A stretch of 64,000 bases of DNA from Bacillus sp. SB49 (GCF_000469135.2 NZ_CP048117.1:1-64000); one strand, 5' to 3'. Positions 1 to 9,105 are shown, numbered from the stretch's first letter. Notes: generated by a model not told the origin, from the sequence alone. Translations and numbers: made by a program.

Positions 1-238
1 TCAGCTTCACTTCCATACCGGAAAGCGTCTCTTTCAACTGCTTCGCTTCCTCCACTTCTTCCTGCGCACGCTGCTCTTGCTTCGCATCCTTCGCTTTCTG
101 CGCCTGGAGGTTTCCTTTCGTCGCTTCAACGGCCAAGTTATTTTTAAGCAGATAGTTGCGGGCGTAACCGTCGTTTACATCCTTGATTTCGCCCTTCTTG
201 CCTTTCCCCTTAACATCGGCTTTAAAAATTACTTTCAT
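1..238 (-). CDS. rplI: 50S ribosomal protein L9, C-terminus cut by window edge
   Basis: Large-subunit ribosomal protein L9. It binds 23S rRNA near the L1 stalk. The 79 visible residues begin [20 protein letters not shown], followed by the GYARNYLL motif typical of the N-terminal L9 domain and the start of the long charged connecting helix (Glu/Lys/Gln-rich). The rest lies beyond base 1. Its ATG overlaps the gdpP stop in an ATGA junction, so the two are probably translationally coupled. The yybS-gdpP-rplI order is standard in Bacillaceae. Confidence 0.95.
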   Translation of the reverse strand, partial: MKVIFKADVKGKGKKGEIKDVNDGYARNYLLKNNLAVEATKGNLQAQKAKDAKQEQRAQEEVEEAKQLKETLSGMEVKL

Positions 239-2208
239 TCAAAGTCTCCCCCTTCAAAATACTCATCAATTATATCTTGCAACAATGCTTTCGCATCTTC
301 AATCGTTGTGTCTTCCAATTGGGTCGCCGCATTCGTCAAATGCCCTCCGCCGTTCATCTTCTCCATGATGACCTGGACGTTGATGTCCCCAAGCGAACGG
401 GCGCTGATGCCGATTCGTCCGTCTTTACGTTCGGAAATGACGAAGGATGCGACGATACCGCTCATCGTAAGCAGCGTATCGGCGGCCTGAGCGATGATGA
501 CCGGTCCATAGGATTCGCCTTTGTCCCCGGTCGAGATGGCAATTCCATCCCTGTACACGCTCGCCTGCTCGATCAGCTTGCTTCTCCGTATATAAATATC
601 AAGGTCTTCTTTCATGAACTTCTGCACAAGGACGGTGTCCGCTCCTTTAGAACGAAGGTAGGACGCCGCGTCGAACGTGCGCGAGCCGGTTCTCAGCGTG
701 AAGCTCTTCGTATCGACGATGATTCCTGACAGCAGCGCCGTCGATTCAAGCATCGACAGTTTCAGCTTCTTCGGCTGGTATTCCAGCAATTCCGTCACAA
801 GTTCTGCAGTCGAAGATGCGTACGGTTCCATGTACACGAGCGTCGGATCGGAGATGAACTCTTCGGCCCGGCGGTGGTGATCGATGACGACGACATGTTC
901 GGTCTTCGATAACAATTTCTCTTCGATGACCATCGACGGCTTGTGCGTATCGACAATGACAAGCAGCGTATCGTTCGTCACCATTTCAAGCGCATCCTGA
1001 GGTGACAGGAAGTAACGCCACAAGTCCTCATCCTTCTCGATCTCTTCAATCATCCGTTGGACACCTGTATCGATATCGTCGGGATCAAGAACAATCGCTG
1101 CTTCTTTATCATTCGCCTGAGCGATCTTCAGAATCCCGATCGATGCCCCGACCGAATCCATATCCGGAGACTTGTGCCCCATGATGAGCACCTTTTCACT
1201 CTCCTGGACGAGCTCCTTCATCGCATGGGAGATAACGCGGGCCCGGACACGGGTCCGTTTCTCCATCGGATTCGTTTTACCGCCGTAGAAGCGGACTTTC
1301 CCGGAGTCATCCTTGATCGCCACCTGATCTCCGCCGCGCCCCAGTGCAAGGTCGAGACTGGACTGAGCCAGTTCGCCAAGCTCCGGCAGGCTGACCGGTC
1401 CGACACCGATACCGAAGCTGAGCGTCAACGGGACGTTCTGATCGGTAATCAGCTCACGGACATCATCCAGAATTTCGAACTTCGCCTTTTCAAGCGTTGC
1501 CAGAATCTCCTGGTTCAAGACTGCCATGAAGCGCTCCTGAGACGTCCGTTTCAAATAAATGCCGTAATCGCCGGCCCATTTATTCAATATCGACGTCACC
1601 TGGGAGTTGATATGACTCTTCGCTGTATCGTCCATCCCTTGAGTGATCTCTTCATAGTTATCCAGGAAGATGACAGACAGCACCGTCTGTTCGTTCTCAT
1701 AGCGATTATGGATTTCGGTCTGCCGCGTCCTGTCGAACAAGTAAAGCAGCCGTTCCTCACGCTTGATGACCGTCTGGAACTTATAGTTGCCGATCGTAAG
1801 CCACACTTCATCCTCATCTTCCTTGACGGCAGGGATGATTTGATCGGACAGCTTCTTAAGAGACTGACCGACGATCGAGTCCTCCTCTGTGAACCTGTTC
1901 ATGTAGGGATTCGCCCATTCAATCGTGAAATTCTCACTGAAGAGGATGATCCCGATCGGCATCTCGAGTAACGCCTCTTCCCCTACCTTCTTGACCCGGT
2001 AGGAAAGCGTCGAAATATATTCCTCTGTTTCGCTGATCATATTCTGTTCCGTACGGACACTGTAAAAGATGGACGCAGCTAAAAACAGCGTCATCATCAG
2101 TCCCAATGTCCACTGGTAATACCAAATGAATCCAAGCAGCACAAGAGAGATCAAATAAATGATCCACAAGTGTCCGCTCATCGTTGGTTTTTTAAAGAAA
2201 TTCGGCAT
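235..2208 (-). CDS. gdpP: Cyclic-di-AMP phosphodiesterase GdpP
   Basis: Membrane-anchored enzyme that hydrolyses c-di-AMP to 5'-pApA and so controls potassium/osmotic and cell-wall homeostasis. The 657-aa length is normal for the family. Two hydrophobic segments (about residues 13-30 and 35-50) are followed by a PAS-like region (about 75-160), a degenerate GGDEF domain (GRGGDQ near 290, not the GGDEF signature) and a DHH/DHHA1 module. The DHH metal ligands are visible as H345, D349, D351, D420 and DHH at 443-445. The C-terminal GGGH motif of DHHA1 is present. No truncation is seen. It lies 29 bp downstream of yybS and overlaps rplI by 4 bp. Confidence 0.97.
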   Translation of the reverse strand: MPNFFKKPTMSGHLWIIYLISLVLLGFIWYYQWTLGLMMTLFLAASIFYSVRTEQNMISETEEYISTLSYRVKKVGEEALLEMPIGIILFSENFTIEWANPYMNRFTEEDSIVGQSLKKLSDQIIPAVKEDEDEVWLTIGNYKFQTVIKREERLLYLFDRTRQTEIHNRYENEQTVLSVIFLDNYEEITQGMDDTAKSHINSQVTSILNKWAGDYGIYLKRTSQERFMAVLNQEILATLEKAKFEILDDVRELITDQNVPLTLSFGIGVGPVSLPELGELAQSSLDLALGRGGDQVAIKDDSGKVRFYGGKTNPMEKRTRVRARVISHAMKELVQESEKVLIMGHKSPDMDSVGASIGILKIAQANDKEAAIVLDPDDIDTGVQRMIEEIEKDEDLWRYFLSPQDALEMVTNDTLLVIVDTHKPSMVIEEKLLSKTEHVVVIDHHRRAEEFISDPTLVYMEPYASSTAELVTELLEYQPKKLKLSMLESTALLSGIIVDTKSFTLRTGSRTFDAASYLRSKGADTVLVQKFMKEDLDIYIRRSKLIEQASVYRDGIAISTGDKGESYGPVIIAQAADTLLTMSGIVASFVISERKDGRIGISARSLGDINVQVIMEKMNGGGHLTNAATQLEDTTIEDAKALLQDIIDEYFEGGDFE

Positions 2209-2237
2209 TGCATTCAGCTCCCACCATCTGCTCCGAG

Positions 2238-3185
2238 CTATTTATCCTTCGTTTCTCCCAAGCGTTCCCGCAATGGAAATCCTAAATCAATTATACCTAA
2301 GATTCTTACAAGATACAGCATCAATTGTGGAAGAAGCAAGGTGAAAACGATGAGCACCACCGGAATTGCCTTGGACCATTTCTTCACACCGGCATAGAAA
2401 AATACGAAAGAAAAGCCTTGGATGACGATCAGCGTCCCTGTCAACGTGAAGATGTTGATGGCGGCTAAATAAAGCAGCCCGCCTCCGTCTCCGACAATCA
2501 GATTCAAAATCAATGCAATCAAGTAGTACCATAATACAGCAGACGGCAGCCGGAAGTTCTTGAAGGAGACGAAACGGTACGACTTCTTCTCCACCCGGTT
2601 GATCACCTTGTACGTAATCCACTGATTCAGGAACGCAAGGACGATTCCTGTCATAGCGAGAATACTAGGCATGATGTCAGGGAGAAACGCGATCTGCTCC
2701 CGCATGGCGGCAATCTGCTGCTCGACCTGCTCCTCGTCCATCACACCGGAGAGAAGGTTCTCTGCGGAAGTGACTCCTTCTTCCAGATTGTTGTTGAAGT
2801 CATCGATCCAGTTGACGTCGAACACAAACTGAGTAGCAAGGAACAATAGAACGATTCCGATGATGAAGCCGACCGAACCGATGGCCAGCGTCTCATAGGA
2901 TCCGCGCTTCTTATGCATGGCACCACCAAGGAACAGGCCGCCGATGCCGGCAAGCAGCGTGACCGGCGATATCACTGTCGCAAACAGCAAGGAAAAGATC
3001 AAAGCCACCAGGAACACCAGGGCTCCGGGTTTCCACCCATGCCGATGCGCGTAATAAGCGAACGGTACGGGCAGGACAAATATCATGAAAGGACCAATAA
3101 TCGGCATATACAAAGAAAGCAGCAGCAATATCAAGTAGATACCGGCCATCAAAGCCCCTTCCGTTAATCTTCGTGATTTATTCAT
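2238..3185 (-). CDS. yybS: YybS-like membrane protein (DUF2232)
   Basis: Integral membrane protein of unknown biochemical role, 315 aa from the chosen start. It has about eight hydrophobic segments, including LILLLLSLYMPIIGPF near the N-terminus. The reading frame is open 29 codons further upstream, but I place the start at the ATG beginning MNKSRRLTEGALMAG because a GAGGTG ribosome site precedes it and the extra residues are basic and unstructured. It is first in the yybS-gdpP-rplI cluster, which suggests a shared transcript; a link to c-di-AMP signalling would be inference from position only. Confidence 0.88.
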   Translation of the reverse strand: MNKSRRLTEGALMAGIYLILLLLSLYMPIIGPFMIFVLPVPFAYYAHRHGWKPGALVFLVALIFSLLFATVISPVTLLAGIGGLFLGGAMHKKRGSYETLAIGSVGFIIGIVLLFLATQFVFDVNWIDDFNNNLEEGVTSAENLLSGVMDEEQVEQQIAAMREQIAFLPDIMPSILAMTGIVLAFLNQWITYKVINRVEKKSYRFVSFKNFRLPSAVLWYYLIALILNLIVGDGGGLLYLAAINIFTLTGTLIVIQGFSFVFFYAGVKKWSKAIPVVLIVFTLLLPQLMLYLVRILGIIDLGFPLRERLGETKDK

Positions 3186-3340
3186 TTCTTTTGAAGCACC
3201 TCTATTTCTACGGGCTTTTAGTAACCTCCCTATTTTAACATACAAAGGGTACCTGTTTCTCGTCTCATCCATCCGTTCCAGGACTTGGTCATATGAACAC
3301 AGTCTGGTATGATAAATGAAATTAATAGAGGAGGACGATC

Positions 3341-4156
3341 ATGCGTACCGACTATCATGTTCATATGGCAGAAACTGGCAACTTAGATATCGACTACCTC
3401 AGAACCTACATACAAAAAGCGAAAGAAGAAGGCATTGAAGAACTCGGCATATCCGAGCACGCTTATTTCTTCCAGGAAACGAGTGCGATCCTCTCGAACC
3501 CGTGGGTGGAGAATCGCAGAACCCTTGAATTCGATACGTACCAGAAGATGTTCGATGCGGCAGAGGAAGCCGGGCTTCCTATTAAGATGGGAATAGAAAT
3601 GGACTATATGCCGGGAAAAGAAAAAGAGATGAAAGACTTCATCGACGCCCATCCCTTCGACTATGTGATCGGATCCGTTCACTGGATCGATGATTGGGGA
3701 ATCGATCTCGCCATTTTCCGGGACGAGTACGAAAAGCGTGATTTGAAAGAAGTGTACCGTCAGTATTTCGACCGGGTCGTCACTCTGGCAGAATCCGGCC
3801 TGTTCGATTTCGTCGGTCATATCGATGTCATCAAAGTATTCGGCTATCGACCGGATGATGAGGCGTTTCTGAAAGAACAGTATGAACGCGCAGCCAAAGC
3901 GCTGGCGTCGACCAACACATGCATCGAGATCAGCACGGCAGGTCTCCGGAAGCCGGTCGGCATCATGTATCCGGACCCTGTGCTGCTGCAGATTTGTAAG
4001 GATCACGGCGTCGGGATCGTCCTTTGTTCGGACGCTCATAAACCGGACCATATCGGGTACCGATACGGGGAAGCAATCGACCTCGCGAAGTCGGTCGGCT
4101 ACGATAGTGTGCACGTTTTCTCCAATAGAAAAGCGACGGTACACCCGATCGACTGA
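3341..4156 (+). CDS. PHP-domain histidinol-phosphatase family protein
   Basis: Metal-dependent phosphoesterase of the PHP superfamily, 271 aa. The N-terminus RTDYHVHMAETG carries the HxH metal motif, and further ligands are visible in ISEHAYF, GIEMDYMP, GSVHWID, GHIDVIK and the terminal CSDAHKPDHIG. This spacing fits HisJ-type histidinol-phosphatases. No other his gene is adjacent, so the substrate is not proven and another phosphoester is possible. A strong ribosome site (GAGGAGGA) precedes the ATG. It is a single-gene unit, opposite in direction to yybS and followed by a parS-like site and a terminator. Confidence 0.85.
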   Translation: MRTDYHVHMAETGNLDIDYLRTYIQKAKEEGIEELGISEHAYFFQETSAILSNPWVENRRTLEFDTYQKMFDAAEEAGLPIKMGIEMDYMPGKEKEMKDFIDAHPFDYVIGSVHWIDDWGIDLAIFRDEYEKRDLKEVYRQYFDRVVTLAESGLFDFVGHIDVIKVFGYRPDDEAFLKEQYERAAKALASTNTCIEISTAGLRKPVGIMYPDPVLLQICKDHGVGIVLCSDAHKPDHIGYRYGEAIDLAKSVGYDSVHVFSNRKATVHPID

Positions 4157-4159
4157 CCC

Positions 4160-4175
4160 AGTTTCACGTGAAACA
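4160..4175. promoter_or_regulatory. parS-like ParB (Spo0J) binding site
   Basis: AGTTTCACGTGAAACA matches the parS consensus TGTTTCACGTGAAACA at 15 of 16 positions, with the inner 14 bp perfectly palindromic. It lies just after the PHP gene stop codon, about 16 kb from spo0J and 33 kb from dnaA, where parS sites are expected. Spo0J would load here, spread, and recruit SMC. Confidence 0.88.
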
Positions 4176-4183
4176 CGCACACA

Positions 4184-4233
4184 AAAAAACCGAACGCATC
4201 CAGCTCAAAAAGCCGGGAGACGTTCGGTTTTTT
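4184..4233 (+). terminator. Rho-independent terminator of the PHP gene
   Basis: Inverted repeat AAAAAACCGAACG ... CGTTCGGTTTTTT with a long interior ending in a T-run. It sits 28 bp after the PHP stop codon. The A-run on the left could let it act in the other direction too. Confidence 0.85.
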
Positions 4234-4261
4234 TCATATTCCACCCTCACCAGCTGATGAT

Positions 4262-4324
4262 TGGAGGGCAGGGCGGAGACTCCTGCGGGAAAAGCGAGAC
4301 AGGAGAGACCCCGGAAGAGCGGAG
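4262..4324. repeat. Left half of a dispersed GC-rich Bacillaceae repeat
   Basis: Sequence with GGCGGAGACTCCTGCGGG and GCGAGAC...GAGACCCC resembles the non-coding dispersed repeat found many times in halophilic and alkaliphilic Bacillaceae genomes (recognised from memory, not searched). It stops abruptly at the IS boundary and resumes at 5744. No ORF is supported. Confidence 0.65.
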
Positions 4325-4356
4325 TGAAATGAACCCATGAACTTGGACAATGTTTT

Positions 4357-5112
4357 TTATGACGCTTTATTAAATTTCTCACGAAATTGAATCGGACTCA
4401 TGCGGAGTTTCGACTTAATTCTTTGATGATTATAATTATCCATAAATGCTGCCAGTTGCTCTTTGAAGTGCTCGATACTTTCAAATTCTTTGTAGTATAA
4501 AAGCTCTGATTTCATGATGCCGAAGAAGTTTTCTATCACGGCATTATCGTGACAGTTCCCTTTTCTAGACATACTTTGGGTGATGCCTGCCTCTTGAAGG
4601 CGTTCTCGATAGGGACGCATTTGATAATGCCATCCCTGGTCGGAATGCATCATTAATTCGTCTTCCGGGTTCAAACGCTGAAGGCCGTTCTCCAACATTT
4701 CCGCTACCAAGGCGTACGTAGGGCGCAATCCAATCGTATACGTAATGATTTCACCATTAAATAAGTCCAGAATGGGAGAAAGATAGAGTTTTTCACCAAA
4801 CAATTTAAACTCCGTAATATCCGTTACCCATTTCTGATTCGGTTTCGAAGCTGTAAATTCCCTATTCAAGAGATTATCGGCTACTTCACCGACTTTCCCT
4901 TTATAAGAATGGTATTTCTTCATGCGAACTTGGCATCGAAGGCCTAACTCTTTCATCAGGCGGTAAACTTTTTTATGATTCACATGAATACCTTCATTCT
5001 CCAATTGATTTTGAACCCGACGATACCCGTATTTCCTATCAGACTGATGGAAGATTCCCGTGATCTTTTCTTTCAGCTCACGATCAGGATCTGTTTTCCC
5101 CATCTGCTTCAC
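4357..5112 (-). CDS. IS150-type transposase OrfB (DDE integrase core)
   Basis: Catalytic half of the transposase, 251 aa from the first ATG. It has the HTH_21-like start (KYGYRRVQNQL) and the rve integrase core with the DDE triad in WVTDITEF, MMHSDQGWHY and CHDNAVIENFF. The frame is open upstream of the ATG to about base 5205, coding a stretch matching IS150 OrfB N-termini (AQTVFELRHAF ... VAGIPRSTYYYHV). The active product is therefore probably an OrfAB fusion made by -1 frameshifting near the end of orfA. It ends in the C-terminal RIKSKLRMSPIQFR motif common in this family. Confidence 0.93.
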   Translation of the reverse strand: MKQMGKTDPDRELKEKITGIFHQSDRKYGYRRVQNQLENEGIHVNHKKVYRLMKELGLRCQVRMKKYHSYKGKVGEVADNLLNREFTASKPNQKWVTDITEFKLFGEKLYLSPILDLFNGEIITYTIGLRPTYALVAEMLENGLQRLNPEDELMMHSDQGWHYQMRPYRERLQEAGITQSMSRKGNCHDNAVIENFFGIMKSELLYYKEFESIEHFKEQLAAFMDNYNHQRIKSKLRMSPIQFREKFNKAS

Positions 5113-5180
5113 GTGATAGTAGTAAGTACTACGGGGGATACCAGCTACCTTGACGAGTTTATATACAGGGAAGGCGTGCC

Positions 5181-5699
5181 TTAGTTCGAAGACCGTTTGG
5201 GCTTTTTGCCTTTCGGTTGGTTCTTGGTTTCCTCTTCGACTAAGGCATTTAATTTTTTTAGATAAGCGTTCTCCATGCGTAGGTATTCGATTTCTTCTTC
5301 TATCGATTTGAAAGAACGAGACGGTTTATTGGATTTGTCCTTAGCCATAAGTAGTTGATCCTCCTGTGCAGGACCCAAGGCCGCCAGGCCGCCCTGTTTC
5401 CACTTCACGATCCATCGGCGAACCATGGAGAAGTCTGGAATGTGAAAGAGAGCGGAAGCTTCACGTATAGAGGATCCTGTTTCCTGAATATAGTTAATTA
5501 CCTTCAGTTTAAAGGCAGGAGGGTAGTTTGTATAGGGAAAGTGAAAAGCTTCATTCCCATGATACTCAAACAATTTGACCCAATATCGTAACGAAGAATT
5601 ATCGATATCGAGTTCTTCGGAAAGTCCTCGTATACTGATGTTTTCGTTTTGATATCTCAACACAATGCTTAACTTTTCTTCTTTACTCCATTTATTCAT
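5181..5699 (-). CDS. IS150-type transposase OrfA (helix-turn-helix)
   Basis: DNA-binding half of the transposase, 172 aa, close to IS150 InsJ length. It has two helix-turn-helix segments (about 8-50 and 62-105) and a Leu/Glu-rich coiled coil (IEEEIEYLRMENAYLKKL). The start is the ATG of MNKWSKEEKLS, preceded by AGGGGG 7-8 bases upstream. An in-frame extension to 5819 runs out of the element into the flanking repeat and is not real. The end of the gene has CAAAAAGC, a run suited to -1 slippage into orfB. Confidence 0.92.
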   Translation of the reverse strand: MNKWSKEEKLSIVLRYQNENISIRGLSEELDIDNSSLRYWVKLFEYHGNEAFHFPYTNYPPAFKLKVINYIQETGSSIREASALFHIPDFSMVRRWIVKWKQGGLAALGPAQEDQLLMAKDKSNKPSRSFKSIEEEIEYLRMENAYLKKLNALVEEETKNQPKGKKPKRSSN

Positions 5700-5700
5700 A

Positions 5701-5742
5701 GAAATGCCCCCTGAATATTGTCCAATATTCAGGGGGCATTTC
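5701..5742 (-). promoter_or_regulatory. Perfect 20-bp-arm palindrome at the IS end, covering the orfA ribosome site
   Basis: Arms GAAATGCCCCCTGAATATTG (5701-5720) and its exact reverse complement (5723-5742) with a 2-base centre. Read on the minus strand, the 3' arm contains the AGGGGG ribosome-binding site of orfA, 2-3 bases before its ATG region. RNA entering from the upstream abgT gene would fold and hide this site. Confidence 0.85.
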
Positions 5743-5743
5743 A

Positions 5744-5822
5744 GAGCTCTGAGGAGGCTCGCCGGCCGCCCGCGGAAAGCGCAGCCCTGCACGGAAACCA
5801 TCAGCGGCGGCACAAGCACTCC
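5744..5822. repeat. Right half of the dispersed GC-rich repeat
   Basis: GAGGAGGCTCGCCGGCCGCC and CGCGGAAAGCG continue the repeat interrupted at 4324. The first three bases (GAG) are the IS target duplication. The segment lies just after the abgT stop, where such repeats are often found. Confidence 0.65.
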
Positions 5823-5831
5823 CGATAAAAA

Positions 5832-7349
5832 TTAATACTGAACAGGAGCTCCCGGGCCTACAGGGATTCCGAGCAGCACCCAGATGAGCAGGAGCACGAG
5901 CCATCCGAGCAGGAAAGCGACGGAATAGGGGATCATCACCGAAATCAATGTCCCGATACCGATTTTCTTGTCATAACGCTGAGCGAAGGCAATGACGACA
6001 GGGAAATAAAGCAGGAGCGGTGTCACCATGTTCGTCACCGAGTCCCCGATTCGGTACAACAGCGTCGTGAATTCAGGAGAATACCCGAGATTCATCATGA
6101 TCGGAACGAAAACAGGCGCCAGAATCGTCCATTTCGCGGAAGAACTGCCGATGAAGAAGTTCACGACCATGGTCAGACCGATGAATGTCAAAATGAGCGC
6201 AATCCCATCAAACCCGGTGGAATCAAGGAAATCAGCTCCCCGAAAGGCGATGACCGTCCCAAGATTCGTCTCCTGGAAGTAAGCGATGAACTGACCCGCT
6301 GTAAATGCAAGCGCGATATATCCTCCCATACTCGCCATCGTCTTGCCCAGCAGCCTCGTTAGATCCTTATCATTCTTGATCTCCTTAACGACGATTCCAT
6401 AGATTAATCCCGGTACAAGGAAAAGAAGGAAGATGACAAAGACGAGGGCCTGGAAGAACGGCGATTCAATATAAGCCCCGTCCCCACGCAGCGGTCCGAG
6501 CGACAAATAGACCATCAAAGCGAAGGTTAGAAGAAAGCCGAGACCAGCAAGCCGCATCCCTTTTCTCTCTGTATCAGTCAACTCTTCCATCTCTGCATCG
6601 GCCTCTCCCTTGTACTTCCCAAGGCGCGGTTCGATGATCTTTTCCGTGACGAAGGTACCGATGATGGTTACGAGAAGAACGGAGACGGCAGCAAAGAAAT
6701 AGTTCATCGTCACGGTAATCGTATCAGCGTAAGCAGGATCGATGGTACGGGCAGCATCTGCCGTCAACTCCTGCAGGATCGCATCCGTCGAAGTCAGAGC
6801 AAGGTTTGCGCCGAATCCCCCCGATACCCCGGCGAACGCAGCAGCAAGACCGGCGAGCGGATGACGTCCCAGTCCGAGGAACAGAACCGCTCCAAGCGGC
6901 GGAAGAACGACATAGCCGGCATTGACCGCTAAACTGGACATCACACCTGCGAACACAAGCGCGGCCGTCAACAGCTTATTAGGGAAGGAGAACACGATCC
7001 CCTTCAGCGACGTATGGATCAGTCCCGTCTGTTCAGCAAGTCCGATCCCAAGCATTGTAACAAGAACGGCTCCGAGCGGCGGAAAACCGATGAAGTTTTC
7101 GACGGCACTATTGAAGATATACTCCAGTCCACTCAGACTGAGCAGATTCTTCACTTCCACGACTTCTCCACTCGTCGGGTTGGTGACGGCGACGCCGGAG
7201 AAAATGCCTGATAGAACAATAACCAACAAAGCTAATATAGCAAATAATAAGAGCGGGGACGGCAGCTTATTCCCAAGCCACTCAATCCCGTCCAAGATCC
7301 GGAACAAGCCTCTCCTGAACTTGGATATGGATTCTCTTGATTCTTCCAA
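5832..7349 (-). CDS. AbgT-family transporter
   Basis: Inner-membrane transporter, 505 aa, with about 11-13 hydrophobic segments. Family features are the N-terminal cytosolic stretch followed by WLGNKLPSPLLLF, the AVNAGYVVLPPLGA loop, and the conserved IGSSSAKWTILAPVFVPI segment near residue 400. E. coli AbgT imports p-aminobenzoyl-glutamate, while several relatives export sulfonamides or p-aminobenzoate, so the substrate is open. Translation most likely starts at a TTG (LEESRES) 8 bases after GGAGGG. It is monocistronic. Downstream lie the dispersed repeat and the IS, in the same orientation, so read-through could reach orfA. Confidence 0.88.
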   Translation of the reverse strand: MEESRESISKFRRGLFRILDGIEWLGNKLPSPLLLFAILALLVIVLSGIFSGVAVTNPTSGEVVEVKNLLSLSGLEYIFNSAVENFIGFPPLGAVLVTMLGIGLAEQTGLIHTSLKGIVFSFPNKLLTAALVFAGVMSSLAVNAGYVVLPPLGAVLFLGLGRHPLAGLAAAFAGVSGGFGANLALTSTDAILQELTADAARTIDPAYADTITVTMNYFFAAVSVLLVTIIGTFVTEKIIEPRLGKYKGEADAEMEELTDTERKGMRLAGLGFLLTFALMVYLSLGPLRGDGAYIESPFFQALVFVIFLLFLVPGLIYGIVVKEIKNDKDLTRLLGKTMASMGGYIALAFTAGQFIAYFQETNLGTVIAFRGADFLDSTGFDGIALILTFIGLTMVVNFFIGSSSAKWTILAPVFVPIMMNLGYSPEFTTLLYRIGDSVTNMVTPLLLYFPVVIAFAQRYDKKIGIGTLISVMIPYSVAFLLGWLVLLLIWVLLGIPVGPGAPVQY

Positions 7350-7468
7350 CCTTTATCCCTCCAATGTGTATCGTTTTAGTCGGATTTAAACGTACCAAGG
7401 ACCCTCTCTTTTGTCAAAGCACATGCTCCTTCTTTAGCCGCACGATCTTCCCACTTCTCCAACAAATA

Positions 7469-7500
7469 AAGAAAAAGCAGGCAAACGCCTGCTTTTTCTT
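7469..7500. terminator. Bidirectional terminator downstream of serA
   Basis: Perfect 14-bp arms AAGAAAAAGCAGGC / GCCTGCTTTTTCTT around the loop AAAC, 22 bp after the serA stop. Confidence 0.9.
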
Positions 7501-7521
7501 AAAGATATCTATAATAATGGC

Positions 7522-9105
7522 TTAGAGAGTAAGGCTCTGGACCTTCTGAATATCAGAGAGCTCTGCCAGCTTGACAACGGATTCTTCCGTCACTTCTTTG
7601 TCGACCGTCAGCACCATGACAGCTTCTCCACCTTCATTCGTCCGTCCCACCTGCATCGTGGCGATGTTGACTTGATGCTGGGCAAGAAGGCTTCCGACAC
7701 GGCCGATTGCACCTGGCTGGTCTTTGTGGTGAATGACGATGAGATGACCTTCCGGAACGACGTCGATCGGATAGTGATCGAACTGGACGATGCGTGGTCC
7801 CAATCCGTTCAGAAGCGTTCCACGGATGCTGCGCTTCTCTTTATCTGTTTCGATTTCCACCGTGATCAAGTTTGTGAAGCCTTTTGTAGATGTCGACTTC
7901 TGCTCGTTGATCGTAATTCCTTTATCTGATGCCGTCTTAAAGGCGTTGACGTCGTTGACACGGCTGCCGATATGACGCTTCAGAATACCCTTCACAGCGA
8001 TACGAGTAAGCGGCATCGTATCGACATCCAGCAGTTCTCCACTGTACGTGACATTCACACTTTCAAGCGTGCCGTCGACGATCTTGGAAAGGAAATCCCC
8101 AAGACGCTCGGATAATAGGAAGTAAGGAGACAGCTTCTCCATCATTTCTGAAGAAACGGATGGAATGTTGACAGGGTTTTTCACCGTACCTCCGCGCAGA
8201 GATTCGATGATGTCATAGCTGACGTCTGTCGCTACATTCTCCTGCGCCTCGATCGTGCTCGCACCCAGGTGCGGAGTCGCGATGACTTCATCAAGGGTAA
8301 GCAGCGGATGCTCCGTCGCCGGCTCTTCCTCGAAAACGTCGAGAGCTGCTCCAGCGATCTTGCCGGATTTAATAGCTTCATAGAGGGCATTCTCTTCCAC
8401 AATACCGCCGCGGGCACAGTTCAAGATGCGCGCGCCGTCTTTCATCTTCTTGATCGCCTCTTCATTGATCAAGTGTTTCGTCTTCTCAATAAGGGGCGTA
8501 TGGACGGTAAGGAAGTCCGCCTGCGCAATCACTTCGTCGACCGTTCCGCACGTTACGCCTGCCTTCGCCGCCTTTTCCTCGTTCAAGAACGGGTCGAAGG
8601 CAACGACTTTCATCCGGTGGCCTTTGGCGCGGGAAGCAACTTCCCGGCCGATCCTTCCGAAGCCGACGATACCGAGCACTTTATCCTTCAGCTCGACACC
8701 GACGTATTTCTTCCGGTCCCAGCGCTGCTGCTTCAAGCTGTGATACGCCTGCGGGATGTTCCTGGCAAGCGACATGAGCATCGCCATCGTATGTTCCGCC
8801 GTAGAGATCGTATTTCCATCCGGCGCATTAACGACGACCACACCGTTCTCTGTCGCTGCCTCGATATCGATGTTATCGACGCCTACACCGGCACGGCCGA
8901 TGATTTTCAGGTGAGGGGCATGTTCGATGACTTCCCTTGTCACCTGTGTCTGGCTGCGGACGATCATGGCGTCGGCAGAACCGACCGCCTCCAGCAGCTC
9001 TTCCTTGGAGAGAGAAGGAGTATTGATCGTTTCTACATCTTCTGCATCCAATAATGGTCTGATTCCGTCTTCACTAAGTGGGTCACTGATTAATACGCGG
9101 TACAT
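7522..9105 (-). CDS. serA: D-3-phosphoglycerate dehydrogenase
   Basis: First enzyme of the phosphorylated serine pathway: 3-phosphoglycerate + NAD+ to 3-phosphohydroxypyruvate. The 527 aa match the long type with substrate-binding domain, NAD Rossmann domain ([11 protein letters not shown] at 145-155; catalytic His in TPHLGAST near 280), an intervening ASB domain (about 320-445) and a C-terminal ACT domain (from about 453, [13 protein letters not shown]) that normally gives serine feedback control. Its start, after GGGAGG, lies 23 bp inside the end of the upstream aminotransferase, indicating co-translation. Confidence 0.97.
   Translation of the reverse strand: MYRVLISDPLSEDGIRPLLDAEDVETINTPSLSKEELLEAVGSADAMIVRSQTQVTREVIEHAPHLKIIGRAGVGVDNIDIEAATENGVVVVNAPDGNTISTAEHTMAMLMSLARNIPQAYHSLKQQRWDRKKYVGVELKDKVLGIVGFGRIGREVASRAKGHRMKVVAFDPFLNEEKAAKAGVTCGTVDEVIAQADFLTVHTPLIEKTKHLINEEAIKKMKDGARILNCARGGIVEENALYEAIKSGKIAGAALDVFEEEPATEHPLLTLDEVIATPHLGASTIEAQENVATDVSYDIIESLRGGTVKNPVNIPSVSSEMMEKLSPYFLLSERLGDFLSKIVDGTLESVNVTYSGELLDVDTMPLTRIAVKGILKRHIGSRVNDVNAFKTASDKGITINEQKSTSTKGFTNLITVEIETDKEKRSIRGTLLNGLGPRIVQFDHYPIDVVPEGHLIVIHHKDQPGAIGRVGSLLAQHQVNIATMQVGRTNEGGEAVMVLTVDKEVTEESVVKLAELSDIQKVQSLTL

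Larger units (their letters stand above)
4325..5743 (-). mobile_element. IS3-family (IS150-type) insertion sequence, 1,419 bp
   Basis: Complete-looking element with two overlapping-phase ORFs, orfA and orfB, both on the minus strand. The ends are imperfect inverted repeats: TGAAATGAACCC at the left and, read inward, TGAAATGCCCCC at the right, each followed by TGAAN(1-2)TTGGACAAT. Both outer ends have the TG...CA form. A 3-bp direct repeat GAG flanks it (4322-4324 and 5744-5746), the usual IS3-family target duplication. Removing the element and one GAG rejoins the two halves of the dispersed repeat. The open frames suggest it may still be active. Confidence 0.9.

Noticed and set aside
1057-1971. 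Long open frame (304 codons) antisense to gdpP
   Set aside because: Shadow of a well-matched gene; Arg/His/Asp-rich composition, no ribosome site, no family resemblance.
3383-4180. 265-codon frame antisense to the PHP gene
   Set aside because: The plus-strand product has all PHP metal motifs and a strong ribosome site; the antisense frame has neither.
5108-5120. CTTCACGTGATA as a parS site
   Set aside because: Only the core CACGTG region fits; outer bases are wrong and it is within the transposase gene.
5700-5819. Upstream extension of orfA
   Set aside because: It leaves the IS and reads through the flanking repeat; the true ATG with its ribosome site is at 5699.
4262-5822. Genomic island or prophage around the IS
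   Set aside because: Flanking genes are ordinary, and no integrase, att repeat or phage gene is present; only one simple IS is supported.
8269-9054. 261-codon frame antisense to serA
   Set aside because: Typical antisense shadow of a biased gene; no start signal.
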